In this document: one piece after another, positions 27,512 to 35,370 of the stretch | Layout of the letters: every line of letters starts with the position of its first letter | How positions within the stretch are numbered: position 1 is the first letter of the stretch | Source: Thalassobellus sediminis | GTDB taxonomy: Bacteria; Bacteroidota; Bacteroidia; Flavobacteriales; Flavobacteriaceae | Reading direction: 5' to 3' | DNA: 64,000 nt | NCBI RefSeq assembly: GCF_044386045.1 | Contig: NZ_JBISCD010000040.1 | Coordinates: 1,240,001 to 1,304,000 of the forward strand | Made by a program: the position numbers and the translations under genes | Notes under the pieces: model-generated | What the model saw: the letters and a program-made list of their open reading frames with translations, nothing else | Told to the model about the DNA's origin: nothing | The model's database searches: none

Positions 27512-28268
27512 ATTTGAAGAAGACATAAAAGAGAAGCTTGAAAATAGAAGTCTCAAGCCTTCAGCGAATGCTTGGAGTAAATTGTCTAATCAATTAGATG
27601 AGCATAAAGAGATAAAGCACAATAAGCCGTATTGGTGGATTGGTTTGGCTGCAAGTATTGTTGGTGTTTTATTGGTTGTTTCTCAATTTTTAAATAAAGA
27701 AACTCAAGTTGAAGATTTACCTAAAGTGGTTGATACACCAGAGGTTATTATTCAAGATTCAAATAATGTAATTGTTGAAGAAACTATTAAAGAGAAAGGT
27801 TTTGAAGGCAATAAAGTGACAAAAGAATTAAATGAAACTAAGCATTATATAAAGGAAAAAGCTAGCGAAGTTTTAAAAAATAATAATTTAAATAATGTTG
27901 TTACAGCTTCAAGTAAAGAAGAATTAGAAGTAATTAAAAAAGATGTAGATATTAAATCATCAGAAATTTTAAAAGAAAAATTGTCTTTTGAAGATCAAAA
28001 AATAAAAGATGTTGTAGCGCAAGTGCAAGATTTAAAAGGATCGAAAACAGAAGTAACAGATGATGATATTGATGCCTTACTGTTACAAGCTCAGCAAGAA
28101 ATTAGATTAAATAGAATGTTAAATGAAACAACAGGATTAGTTGATGCAAATGCATTACTTCAAGATGTGGAACAAGAATTAGATAAATCTTTTAGAGAAA
28201 AAGTTTTTAAAGCTATCAAGGCAAGTTATAATTCGGTTAAAACAGCGGTTGCTCAACGAAACGATTAA
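27498..28268 (+). CDS. Probable membrane anti-sigma factor
   Basis: 256 residues with one transmembrane segment near 46-65 (WWIGLAASIVGVLLVVSQFL). The N-terminal cytoplasmic part is short, and the segment after the helix is long, charged, helical and presumably periplasmic (KEELEVIKKDVDIKSSEIL and similar). The overlap of 14 nt with the sigma gene and the single-pass topology suggest an anti-sigma factor. It lacks a recognisable zinc anti-sigma motif (HxxxCxxC). Alternatively it is an envelope protein of unknown role co-regulated with the sigma factor. Confidence 0.65.
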   Translation: MAPIKFEEDIKEKLENRSLKPSANAWSKLSNQLDEHKEIKHNKPYWWIGLAASIVGVLLVVSQFLNKETQVEDLPKVVDTPEVIIQDSNNVIVEETIKEKGFEGNKVTKELNETKHYIKEKASEVLKNNNLNNVVTASSKEELEVIKKDVDIKSSEILKEKLSFEDQKIKDVVAQVQDLKGSKTEVTDDDIDALLLQAQQEIRLNRMLNETTGLVDANALLQDVEQELDKSFREKVFKAIKASYNSVKTAVAQRND

Positions 28269-28330
28269 AAAAATCATCAAATCAATCAATTATAAATTAA
28301 TGTCCATTATGGACTAAAAAACGAACAGTT

Positions 28331-29392
28331 ATGCAAACAATTACTAAATGCTTAGTGGTATTCATACTAAGTTTAAATGTGCACTTAATCAATGCGCAAG
28401 ATTCTTTACCTGAGATTAAAAATAGGAAAAATATAGAAATGTTAGAAAAGATTAAAATAACCATACAAGAACAGGAGCGTGGTTATTTAAAAGAAGAGGT
28501 TGTTGCTATTAATAAACGGTTAGAAAATAGTGAAATCACTTTTTTAGAATCAGAAAATTTAAAAAAAGAAGCTGCTAAAAAACATGCTTTAAATATTGAA
28601 AATAGAATTGCTATTGTAAATAATAAAATAGAACTTCTTAAAAGAAATGAATATGGTTTGAATAAATCAGGTGTTGACCATAAATTTGGTATAGTTGTAG
28701 ATAATGTGCCTTATTCAATTGCTAAAAAAAAGGATAAGCCTAAAAAATACGATGAGCGTACATCAAGTGATTTTGTATTAGCTTTTGGTTTAAATAATGC
28801 TATTGTAGAAAATGAAAATCTAGATGATTCACCATATAAGTTTGGAGGATCTCGCTTTTTCGAAATAGGTTGGGCGTGGAAAACACGAGTGTTTAAGAAT
28901 ACTAATTTCTTGCGTCTTAAGTACGGGTATTCGCTTCAAATAAATGGTTTAAAACCAAATGATAATCAATATTTTGTTAAGCAAGGTGATGAAACAGTGT
29001 TGCAGGTGTTTCCTGAAAACCTTAAGAAATCTAAATTATCTATGACCAATTTAGTGTTTCCTGTGCATTTTGAATTCGGACCATCTAAAAAAATAGAAAG
29101 GGACACTTATTTTAGATATTCAACAGAAAAACAATTTAAATTTGGAATAGGAGCTTATGGAGGTTTTAATATTGGGACACGTCAAAAATTAAAATATGAA
29201 TTAGATGGAAAACGTAAAAAGGACAAACAAAAAGGAGGCTTAAATACCAGTAATTTAATATATGGTTTAAGTACATATTTAGCTTTTGGAGATACCGCAT
29301 TATATGTGAAATATGACTTGTCACCCATTTTTAAAGATCAAATTGTTGACAAACATAATATTTCTGTGGGTTTACGCTTTGATATGGATTAA
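28331..29392 (+). CDS. Exported coiled-coil plus outer-membrane beta-barrel protein
   Basis: 353 residues with a signal peptide (cleavage near HLINAQ). About 30-115 are strongly helical and charged (repeating E/K-rich heptads), a likely periplasmic coiled coil. From about 150 on, alternating hydrophobic and polar strands (FVLAFGLNNAI, FFEIGWAWKTRVF, FRYSTEKQFKFGIGAYGGF) end in a terminal strand with an aromatic (NISVGLRFDMD), as in OmpA/PorT-like barrels. Third gene of the sigma/anti-sigma unit, so it may be a target or sensor of that system. No closer family is recognised. Confidence 0.7.
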   Translation: MQTITKCLVVFILSLNVHLINAQDSLPEIKNRKNIEMLEKIKITIQEQERGYLKEEVVAINKRLENSEITFLESENLKKEAAKKHALNIENRIAIVNNKIELLKRNEYGLNKSGVDHKFGIVVDNVPYSIAKKKDKPKKYDERTSSDFVLAFGLNNAIVENENLDDSPYKFGGSRFFEIGWAWKTRVFKNTNFLRLKYGYSLQINGLKPNDNQYFVKQGDETVLQVFPENLKKSKLSMTNLVFPVHFEFGPSKKIERDTYFRYSTEKQFKFGIGAYGGFNIGTRQKLKYELDGKRKKDKQKGGLNTSNLIYGLSTYLAFGDTALYVKYDLSPIFKDQIVDKHNISVGLRFDMD

Positions 29393-29405
29393 TTAATCAC
29401 AAAAT

Positions 29406-29432
29406 GACTTCATACTTATGAGGTCTTTTTTT
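29406..29432 (+). terminator. Intrinsic terminator after the sigma-factor operon
   Basis: Stem GACTTCAT/ATGAGGTC with one T-G wobble pair and loop ACTT, followed by seven Ts, 14 nt after the barrel gene stop. Confidence 0.85.
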
Positions 29433-29476
29433 GTTTGTTCGTTTAGCGGTTGTGTATAAGAATAGTACGGTTTTGT

Positions 29477-29510
29477 GTCTGAGGATTTTCCATAGGAAAA
29501 TCAGAGAGAC
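29477..29510. repeat. Intergenic hairpin element
   Basis: GTCT, then GATTTTCC (29484-29491), a 3-nt loop, GGAAAATC (29495-29502), then AGAC (29507-29510). It has no T-run and lies between a convergent gene pair that already has a terminator. I see no gene in 29433-29580. It could be a fragment of a dispersed intergenic repeat. Confidence 0.4.
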
Positions 29511-29582
29511 CAAATACGAGCTGTCTTTTTGATTTAGGAATAAATTTAATCATTATTTTTATACTTTGTTAGCATTAATTTT

Positions 29583-29993
29583 TTAATATAATTTTTTCGA
29601 ATCGCAAGTCAGAAGTTTTAAAAAATCTGTAAAAGTTTCTGCTACATATTCAGCATTTCCATCAAATTCATTTTCAAGCCCATAACCTTTATAGATTTTT
29701 CCGTCTTTTCTAGAAAAACCAATCCAAGGGCAGGATAACATCGTGTCGCAAAACTTTATATAAACCTTATCTAAACTAGTGTTTTCTTCAGATATTTTAT
29801 TAATATCCCATATGTGTTGTCTTTCAAAGCCAATATAGTCTGAATATCCATTAGCAAAGAGATAGAAATCTTTAAAGTCATTTGGAAAGTCAAAATCAAC
29901 AGTCTTTGTCAGTTTTATTAAATCTTCTTTTTGAGATTTTCTGTTGAAAGTAATTCCAAACTGTTTTAATTCAATTATAATTTTCTCTAACAT
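29583..29993 (-). CDS. SMI1/KNR4-type (SUKH) domain protein
   Basis: 136 residues in one SUKH domain: FPNDFKDFYLFANGYSDY near 35-52, then a hydrophobic core with HIWDINKI, WIGFSRKDGKIYKGYGLEN, and a final FTDFLKLLTC. SUKH proteins are frequently immunity proteins against contact-dependent or polymorphic toxins. No toxin gene is next to it, so it is an orphan or has another role. No signal peptide. Confidence 0.7.
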   Translation of the reverse strand: MLEKIIIELKQFGITFNRKSQKEDLIKLTKTVDFDFPNDFKDFYLFANGYSDYIGFERQHIWDINKISEENTSLDKVYIKFCDTMLSCPWIGFSRKDGKIYKGYGLENEFDGNAEYVAETFTDFLKLLTCDSKKLY

Positions 29994-30202
29994 AAAGTTT
30001 AAATGTAGGTTGCTTTAAATTAATGCGAACTAAGTTGATATGAAATCGTTTTAATGTTTTAGATCATACGCTAAACGAAGTTAGCTATTTTTTCTGACAA
30101 ATTCAAGTGTCTAAATAATTGTAAATTTCAAAAATCAATAGTTTATAATTACATTTACATTTTAAATATAAAGTTTTAACTTTTTAAACTAAATTTTCCA
30201 TA

Positions 30203-32164
30203 TTGATATCGCCAGCTTCCATAGATTTAGTATTTGAAACCGCTCGAGTAGAGGAGGTTATAGGTGATTTTGTTCAGTTAAAAAAAGCGGGAAGTAATTT
30301 TAAAGGCTTAAGTCCGTTTAGTGATGAGCGTTCTCCTAGTTTTATGGTATCGCCAGTAAAGCAGATATGGAAAGATTTTTCTACAGGTAAAGGAGGAACT
30401 GCGGTATCTTTTTTAATGGAGCATGAGCATTTTACGTATCCAGAAGCTATAAAATATCTTGCCAAAAAATATAATATTGAAATTGAAGAGACCGAGCAAA
30501 GCAATGAACAAAAAGAACAAGCCAATGAACGTGAAAGTTTATACCTGGTAAGTGAGTTTGCTAACACCTATTTTCAAAAAATATTACATAAAACAGATCA
30601 AGGTAAATCTATAGGTTTAAGTTATTTTAAAGAACGAGGTTTTACAGAAGATACTATAAAAAAATTCGATTTAGGTTATTCTCTAAACGAATGGCAAGCC
30701 TTTACAGATGAAGCTTTAAAACAAGGTTATAAACTTGATTTTTTAGCAAAAACAGGATTGACTATTGTTAAGGAAGATAAACGCTTTGATAGATTTAAAG
30801 GCCGTATTATGTTTCCTATTAAGAGTATGAGTGGTCGTGTTTTAGGTTTTGGCGGTCGTATTCTTATTGCAGATAAAAAGGCTGCAAAATATGTGAACTC
30901 GCCAGAGAGTGAGCTTTATCATAAAAGTAAAGTGTTGTATGGTATTTTTCATGCAAAGCAAAGTATTGCTAAAGAAGATAATTGTTATTTAGTTGAAGGG
31001 TATACAGATGTTATTCAGTTTCACCAAACAGGAATTACAAATGTGGTGTCCTCTTCTGGTACGGCTTTAACTTCAGAACAAATACGATTAATAAATAGGC
31101 TTACAAAAAACATTACGGTGCTTTTTGATGGTGATGCTGCAGGTATGCGAGCGTCGTTAAGAGGTATCGATTTAATTCTAGAGCAAGGTATGAACGTTAA
31201 AGTTTGTACGTTTCCAGAAGGTGAAGACCCCGATAGCTTTGCTAAACAAAATACACTTGAAGAGTTGTCTCTTTATTTAGCAGATAATGCTAAAGATTTT
31301 ATTCAGTTTAAGGCATCTATTTTATTTGAAGAATCTAAAAACGATCCTATAAAAAAAGCAGAAACAGTTAGAGATATTGTAAATAGTATTTCTAAAATTC
31401 CAGATCATATAAAAAAGGAAATTTATATACAGGAATGTGCTAGAATTATGGATATTAGTGAGGAGGTGCTTTTTAGTACACTAGCTCAAATTGATAAAAA
31501 AGAAACTCAAGAAGAAACCAAGCAGCTTAAAAAGAGCCAAAAAGCATTTGATGTTATTAAGCATGAACCACAACCTGTTAAGAAGGTAGATGTGCAATAC
31601 CTTTTAGAGCGTAAAATAATTGAAGTGCTATTGCTTTATGGAAATAAAGAAGAGGATTTTGAAGACTTGGTTTTAAAAGAAAATGATAAAGGTGAATTGG
31701 TTTTAGAACCAGAAATACATCGGACTAAAGTGTTCGAGAAGGTGTTTTTGGATTTACAGGATGATGAAATGGAATTTACAAATCCTCATTTTAAAATCAT
31801 GTATTATACGATTATAGATAGGTTAAACCAAAGTCCAGATTTTGAACTTAAAACATTTATAAATTCAGTAGATCCAGATATGTCTAACGAAATAACCACT
31901 ATCTTAATGGAGGACGAACGTTATACTTTAGATAACTGGAATAGAATGAATATCTTCCCAAAAGAAAAAACACATAGTATTGCGCAGTTAGTTAGTGAAA
32001 CTATTTTAAGTTTACGTTGTTTCTTAATAGATTTAAAAGTAAAAGAATTTCAACAAGAAACGATGCAAAATATAAGTGACTCCAATAGAAATATACTTGA
32101 AGAAGTAAAGGATTATTCTGGTTTAAAAATGCTGTTGTCTAGAAAGTTAAATAGAGTTTTGTAG
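30203..32164 (+). CDS. dnaG: DNA primase lacking zinc-finger ligands
   Basis: Makes RNA primers for replication. In 653 residues, the N-terminal CHC2-type region is about 5-95, the RNA polymerase core about 120-330, and TOPRIM contains VEGYTDVIQF near 267 and LFDGDAAGMRA near 310. The four zinc ligands of the family are replaced: the expected CPFH and CFGC read SPFS (S37, S40) and DFST (D58, T61), although the surrounding zinc-domain sequence is conserved (SPSFMVSPVKQIWKDF). The start is TTG at 30203 (MISPASIDLVFETARVEEV), which gives the family N-terminus; no in-frame ATG fits. A strong hairpin terminator follows, and then a decayed copy of its own 3' end. Confidence 0.94.
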   Translation: MISPASIDLVFETARVEEVIGDFVQLKKAGSNFKGLSPFSDERSPSFMVSPVKQIWKDFSTGKGGTAVSFLMEHEHFTYPEAIKYLAKKYNIEIEETEQSNEQKEQANERESLYLVSEFANTYFQKILHKTDQGKSIGLSYFKERGFTEDTIKKFDLGYSLNEWQAFTDEALKQGYKLDFLAKTGLTIVKEDKRFDRFKGRIMFPIKSMSGRVLGFGGRILIADKKAAKYVNSPESELYHKSKVLYGIFHAKQSIAKEDNCYLVEGYTDVIQFHQTGITNVVSSSGTALTSEQIRLINRLTKNITVLFDGDAAGMRASLRGIDLILEQGMNVKVCTFPEGEDPDSFAKQNTLEELSLYLADNAKDFIQFKASILFEESKNDPIKKAETVRDIVNSISKIPDHIKKEIYIQECARIMDISEEVLFSTLAQIDKKETQEETKQLKKSQKAFDVIKHEPQPVKKVDVQYLLERKIIEVLLLYGNKEEDFEDLVLKENDKGELVLEPEIHRTKVFEKVFLDLQDDEMEFTNPHFKIMYYTIIDRLNQSPDFELKTFINSVDPDMSNEITTILMEDERYTLDNWNRMNIFPKEKTHSIAQLVSETILSLRCFLIDLKVKEFQQETMQNISDSNRNILEEVKDYSGLKMLLSRKLNRVL

Positions 32165-32166
32165 AA

Positions 32167-32210
32167 AAAAATAACGCTAATTTTCTTTTAGAAAATTAGC
32201 GTTATTTTTT
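32167..32210. terminator. Terminator after dnaG
   Basis: An inverted repeat of about 19 bp (AAATAACGCTAATTTTC, a 5-nt loop, then GAAAATTAGCGTTATTT) flanked by As and Ts, starting 3 nt after the dnaG stop. It can act in both directions. Confidence 0.88.
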
Positions 32211-32221
32211 AGTTTTAGAAA

Positions 32222-32260
32222 TTACTTTAAATCTATTTAGTTTTAATAGATTTAAAGTAA
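32222..32260. repeat. Perfect 16-bp inverted repeat
   Basis: TTACTTTAAATCTATT (32222-32237) and its exact complement AATAGATTTAAAGTAA (32245-32260), with a 7-nt loop. The right arm is also the start of the degenerate dnaG copy, so the hairpin arose within or at the edge of that duplication. Confidence 0.75.
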
Positions 32261-32381
32261 AAGAATTCTAGCAATAAACTTTATAAAATAACAGTAACAA
32301 GAGGTTATACTACTTGAAAAAAGTAAAACACTACTCAGGCTTAAAATGTTACTGTCTATAAAGCTAAACAGAGTTTTATAA
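32243..32381 (+). pseudogene. Decayed duplicate of the dnaG 3' end
   Basis: This stretch aligns along its whole length with dnaG 32024-32164. Shared strings include TAATAGATTTAAA-GTAAAAGAATT at the start, ATAC-TACTTGAA and AAGTAAA in the middle, CTGGTTTAAAAATG against CAGGCTTAAAATG, and AGAGTTTTGTAG against AGAGTTTTATAA at the end. It carries indels and in-frame stops, so it does not code. It looks like an old partial tandem duplication. It runs into the 3' end of the convergent response regulator, whose stop codon (32376-32378) lies within the duplicated segment. Confidence 0.75.
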
Positions 32382-33005
32382 CTCCGAAGCAATTTTTGCT
32401 TGGTTAACTAAATCAACTAAATTTGTAACTTTAAGCTTGCGCATTAAGCGGGCTTTATAAGTACTAACCGTTTTTTCGTTAATGTTTAATTCTTTAGAAA
32501 TTTCTTTGTTTTTTCTACCAACAGTCAAAAGTTTTAAAACTTCTGCTTCCCTAGTTGATAGTTTTTTGTAAAAGGAACCACTTTTGTTAGTGCGCGTACC
32601 AAAAGCTAATTGTTGTGTTAATTCATTACTTAAATGAATGCCACCTTCATAAACTTTTACTATAGCTTCACTAATAGTAATAATGTTAACTGATTTTGAA
32701 ATATATCCAGAAGCACCAGCTTTAATGGCGTTTATGGCATATACTTCTTCTGGTTGACCACTAAAAATAATAGTTTTAATATCTGGATAGTCATTTTTTA
32801 AATAACGTAACACAGTTAAACCATTAAGTTTTGGGAAATCAGCTTCCATTAAAATAATGTCTACAGGATTTTTTTTGATAAAATCAAGGATTTCATCTCC
32901 GTCTTCTAAGCTTCCTACTACTTCAATGTTTGATGAAGCTGTAAAAAGTAGTTCTAAACCTTTTCTGATAATTGGGTGATTATCTGCTATTAATAATTTA
33001 ATCAT
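32376..33005 (-). CDS. NarL/FixJ-type response regulator with altered phospho-site
   Basis: 209 residues: receiver domain about 1-120 and LuxR-type helix-turn-helix about 145-205 (LSTREAEVLKLLTVGRKNKE, then ISKELNINEKTVSTYKARLM). At the phosphorylation position the usual LMDxxMP reads LMEADFP, so the acceptor Asp is Glu54. The acidic pocket reads ADN rather than ADD. The switch Ser (FSGQ) and Lys (YISKS) remain. Glu can mimic phospho-Asp, so the protein may act without phosphorylation; this is inference. No histidine kinase gene is adjacent. The DNA target is unknown. Confidence 0.85.
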   Translation of the reverse strand: MIKLLIADNHPIIRKGLELLFTASSNIEVVGSLEDGDEILDFIKKNPVDIILMEADFPKLNGLTVLRYLKNDYPDIKTIIFSGQPEEVYAINAIKAGASGYISKSVNIITISEAIVKVYEGGIHLSNELTQQLAFGTRTNKSGSFYKKLSTREAEVLKLLTVGRKNKEISKELNINEKTVSTYKARLMRKLKVTNLVDLVNQAKIASEL

Positions 33006-33108
33006 AATCTTAAAGCTTTTTTTATAATAGTTAATATAAGAGAGAGTATTATAATTGAGAGAATAAGCTTGCGGTAAAAGTAATGCTTTTTTATATATTT
33101 TGCAAAGG

Positions 33109-33897
33109 TTAAAGCAAATTGTTAGGAATTTCGCAAATTGGAATCGGAATCATCTTATGTTTGTTAGTCGAGTTGTATCTTTTGTATATTTTAAATACGG
33201 TTTGTTTTCTGCCTGAAAAATCATTTGCTGTTTTACCTTCAGCATCCATTTTCATTGCCCACTCAAGCTCTGGGTATGAAGCCCCTATTTGGTCTTCATC
33301 ACTTCTAGCGTCACCAAACAAGCCATCACTTGGAGCAGCTTTCATAATAGATTCAGGAACTTCTAAATAGTTTCCTAATTCATAAACTTGAGATTTTAAT
33401 AAATCTGCAATTGGACTTAAATCAACACCGCCATCACCATATTTAGTGTAAAAACCAACTCCGAAATCTTCTACTTTATTACCAGTTCCTGCAACTAATA
33501 GTTTGTATAGTCCAGCATAATAATATAAAGTTGTCATTCGTAAACGCGCTCTTGTATTTGCTAAGGCCATGTCAATGGTAGCTTGGTCGCCATCAAAAAA
33601 TACTTCTGTTTTAAATTCTTCAAAAACGGGTGTTAAATCGGCTCTAGTATCGCTAACGTTACCAAATTTGCTTTTCAATTGTTTAATATGTTCTTGAGCT
33701 CTTGTAACGTGACTTTCAGCTTGATGAATAGGCATTTCAATACATAATACATTTAATCCAGTTTTTGCACATAATGTAGATGTAACAGCAGAATCTATAC
33801 CGCCTGAAATTCCTATTACAAAACCATTAACTCCCGCATTTGTTGCGTAGTCTTTTAACCAGTTAACAATGTAGTCTACAACTTTTTCTGTATGCAT
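33109..33897 (-). CDS. nadE: NH3-dependent NAD+ synthetase
   Basis: Last step of NAD biosynthesis, amidating deamido-NAD. About 262 residues from ATG 33897 (MHTEKVVDYIVNWLKDYA). The PP-loop is SGGIDSAVTS near 30, and further motifs are GTGNKVEDFGVGFYTKYGDG near 150 and GLFGDARSDEDQIGASYPEL near 210. There is no glutaminase domain. An ATG at 33939 would start upstream of the promoter TATTTTTG at 33937-33944, so the downstream start is chosen. It diverges from gldB, an arrangement also known in Flavobacterium johnsoniae. Confidence 0.94.
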   Translation of the reverse strand: MHTEKVVDYIVNWLKDYATNAGVNGFVIGISGGIDSAVTSTLCAKTGLNVLCIEMPIHQAESHVTRAQEHIKQLKSKFGNVSDTRADLTPVFEEFKTEVFFDGDQATIDMALANTRARLRMTTLYYYAGLYKLLVAGTGNKVEDFGVGFYTKYGDGGVDLSPIADLLKSQVYELGNYLEVPESIMKAAPSDGLFGDARSDEDQIGASYPELEWAMKMDAEGKTANDFSGRKQTVFKIYKRYNSTNKHKMIPIPICEIPNNLL

Positions 33898-33936
33898 ATT
33901 AAATGAATTTAAATCTGAGAATAGTACCTTTGCAAA

Positions 33937-33944
33937 CAAAAATA
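33937..33944 (-). promoter_or_regulatory. -7 promoter element of nadE
   Basis: On the minus strand TATTTTTG, an exact TAnnTTTG match, about 40 nt before ATG 33897. It supports choosing that start over 33939. Confidence 0.55.
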
Positions 33945-33989
33945 AACGAATCGCTCAATTAATAAAAATTTATGACGTTTAAGTTTGCT

Positions 33990-34952
33990 ATGAAACACTT
34001 ATTATTGCCTATATTAATGTTATCGATTGTTTTTTCTTGTAAAAATGATAATGATTTAGAAGCTAGAATAGCTGAAATTGATAATAATGTAATGGTAGAA
34101 AGGTTCGATCTGCTGGCTTCTAAAACAAATTTAAAAGATTTGCCTGCTTTAAGGAAAGCATATCCATTTATGTTTTCTGAAAATTATACCGATTCAACTT
34201 GGGCAGAAACAAAAAAAGACACGTTACAATTACAGTTATATGCTGAAGTAAGTAAAGTGTTTTCAGATTTTTCAGAAACAGAAAAAGAAATAGAGTCGCT
34301 TTTTAATCATATTAAATATTATTTCCCAGAATTTAATCCGCCTAGAGTTATAACTACTACAAGTTATGTAGATTATAGAAATAAAATTTTTGTTTCAGAT
34401 ACTATTGATGTTATAGCTTTAGATACTTATTTAGGAGGCGAGCATGAATTTTACGCTAACATACCAAAATATATAAGAGAAGATTTAACTAAAGAGCAAA
34501 TTGTTGTTGATTTAGCTGGTGAATATTCTAAACGATATATTTACCAAAAGCCAAATAAAACGTTTCTAGATGAAATGATTTATTTTGGTAAGCAATTATA
34601 TTTTAAAGATGCAGTTGTACCTTTTAAAACAGAGTCGCAGCGTATTGGTTATTCGCAAGAAGGATTAAATTGGGCAATGGCAAATGAAAGTTTAATTTGG
34701 ATTTATTTTGTTGAACGTGAATTGCTGTTTAGTACCGATGCAAAACTATTAGGGCGTTTTATAAATCCTGCACCCTTTTCTAAGTTTTATTTAGAAGAAA
34801 TTGATGCTGCATCACCTGGTCGCTTAGGTCAATATATAGGTTGGCAAATTGTAAGGGCTTATATGGAACAAAATGATGTAACCTTAAAACAGATGCTTAT
34901 AACAAGCACTGAAGATATTTTTAATAACTCAAAATTTAAACCACGTAAATAA
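33990..34952 (+). CDS. gldB: Gliding motility lipoprotein GldB
   Basis: An envelope lipoprotein essential for gliding in Flavobacterium johnsoniae. From ATG 33990 the signal peptide is MKHLLLPILMLSIVFSC, with a lipobox ending at Cys17; an in-frame ATG at 33972 would add six residues before it. The mature protein of about 300 residues matches GldB in length and content (ERFDLLASKTNLKDLPALR, FNHIKYYFPEFNPPRV, and a C-terminal GQYIGWQIVRAYM). Overlaps gldC by one base (TAATG) and diverges from nadE. Confidence 0.92.
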   Translation: MKHLLLPILMLSIVFSCKNDNDLEARIAEIDNNVMVERFDLLASKTNLKDLPALRKAYPFMFSENYTDSTWAETKKDTLQLQLYAEVSKVFSDFSETEKEIESLFNHIKYYFPEFNPPRVITTTSYVDYRNKIFVSDTIDVIALDTYLGGEHEFYANIPKYIREDLTKEQIVVDLAGEYSKRYIYQKPNKTFLDEMIYFGKQLYFKDAVVPFKTESQRIGYSQEGLNWAMANESLIWIYFVERELLFSTDAKLLGRFINPAPFSKFYLEEIDAASPGRLGQYIGWQIVRAYMEQNDVTLKQMLITSTEDIFNNSKFKPRK

Positions 34953-35287
34953 TGGCTGAGAATAAAACCTCTAAAATAGAATTGAATGTAGAACTTGATG
35001 CTAATAAAGTGCCAGAAAAATTATTTTGGACAGCAGAAGATGGAGGCATTACAAATGAAGAAGCAAAAGCTATGATGCTTTCCGTATGGGATTCTAAAGC
35101 AAAGGAATCCTTGCGAATAGATTTATGGACCAAAGATATGCCTGTAGATGAAATGAAAGTGTTTTTTCATCAAACCTTAGTTGCTATGAGTGATACTTTT
35201 AAAAGAGCAACACAAGATGAAAGAATGACTGCTACAATGAAAGATTTTTGTGATTATTTTGCCGAAAAATTAGAAATTAAAAAATAG
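34952..35287 (+). CDS. gldC: Gliding motility protein GldC
   Basis: 111 residues without signal peptide, reading IELNVELDANKVPEKLFWTA then MTATMKDFCDYFAEKLEIKK. In Flavobacterium johnsoniae GldC is a cytoplasmic or peripheral protein that improves gliding and is encoded directly after gldB, as here. The one-base overlap indicates translational coupling. A strong bidirectional terminator follows. Confidence 0.93.
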   Translation: MAENKTSKIELNVELDANKVPEKLFWTAEDGGITNEEAKAMMLSVWDSKAKESLRIDLWTKDMPVDEMKVFFHQTLVAMSDTFKRATQDERMTATMKDFCDYFAEKLEIKK

Positions 35288-35313
35288 AAGAAATTAACTT
35301 GCTTATAGGTTAA

Positions 35314-35347
35314 ACAAAAAAGACTCGCAATTGCGAGTCTTTTTTGT
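35314..35347. terminator. Bidirectional terminator between gldC and metK
   Basis: A perfect palindrome of 34 nt with core AGACTCGCAATTGCGAGTCT flanked by A and T runs. It serves gldBC on the plus strand and metK on the minus strand. Confidence 0.94.
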
Positions 35348-35370
35348 TTTTATAAATAATAAATAGAAGT

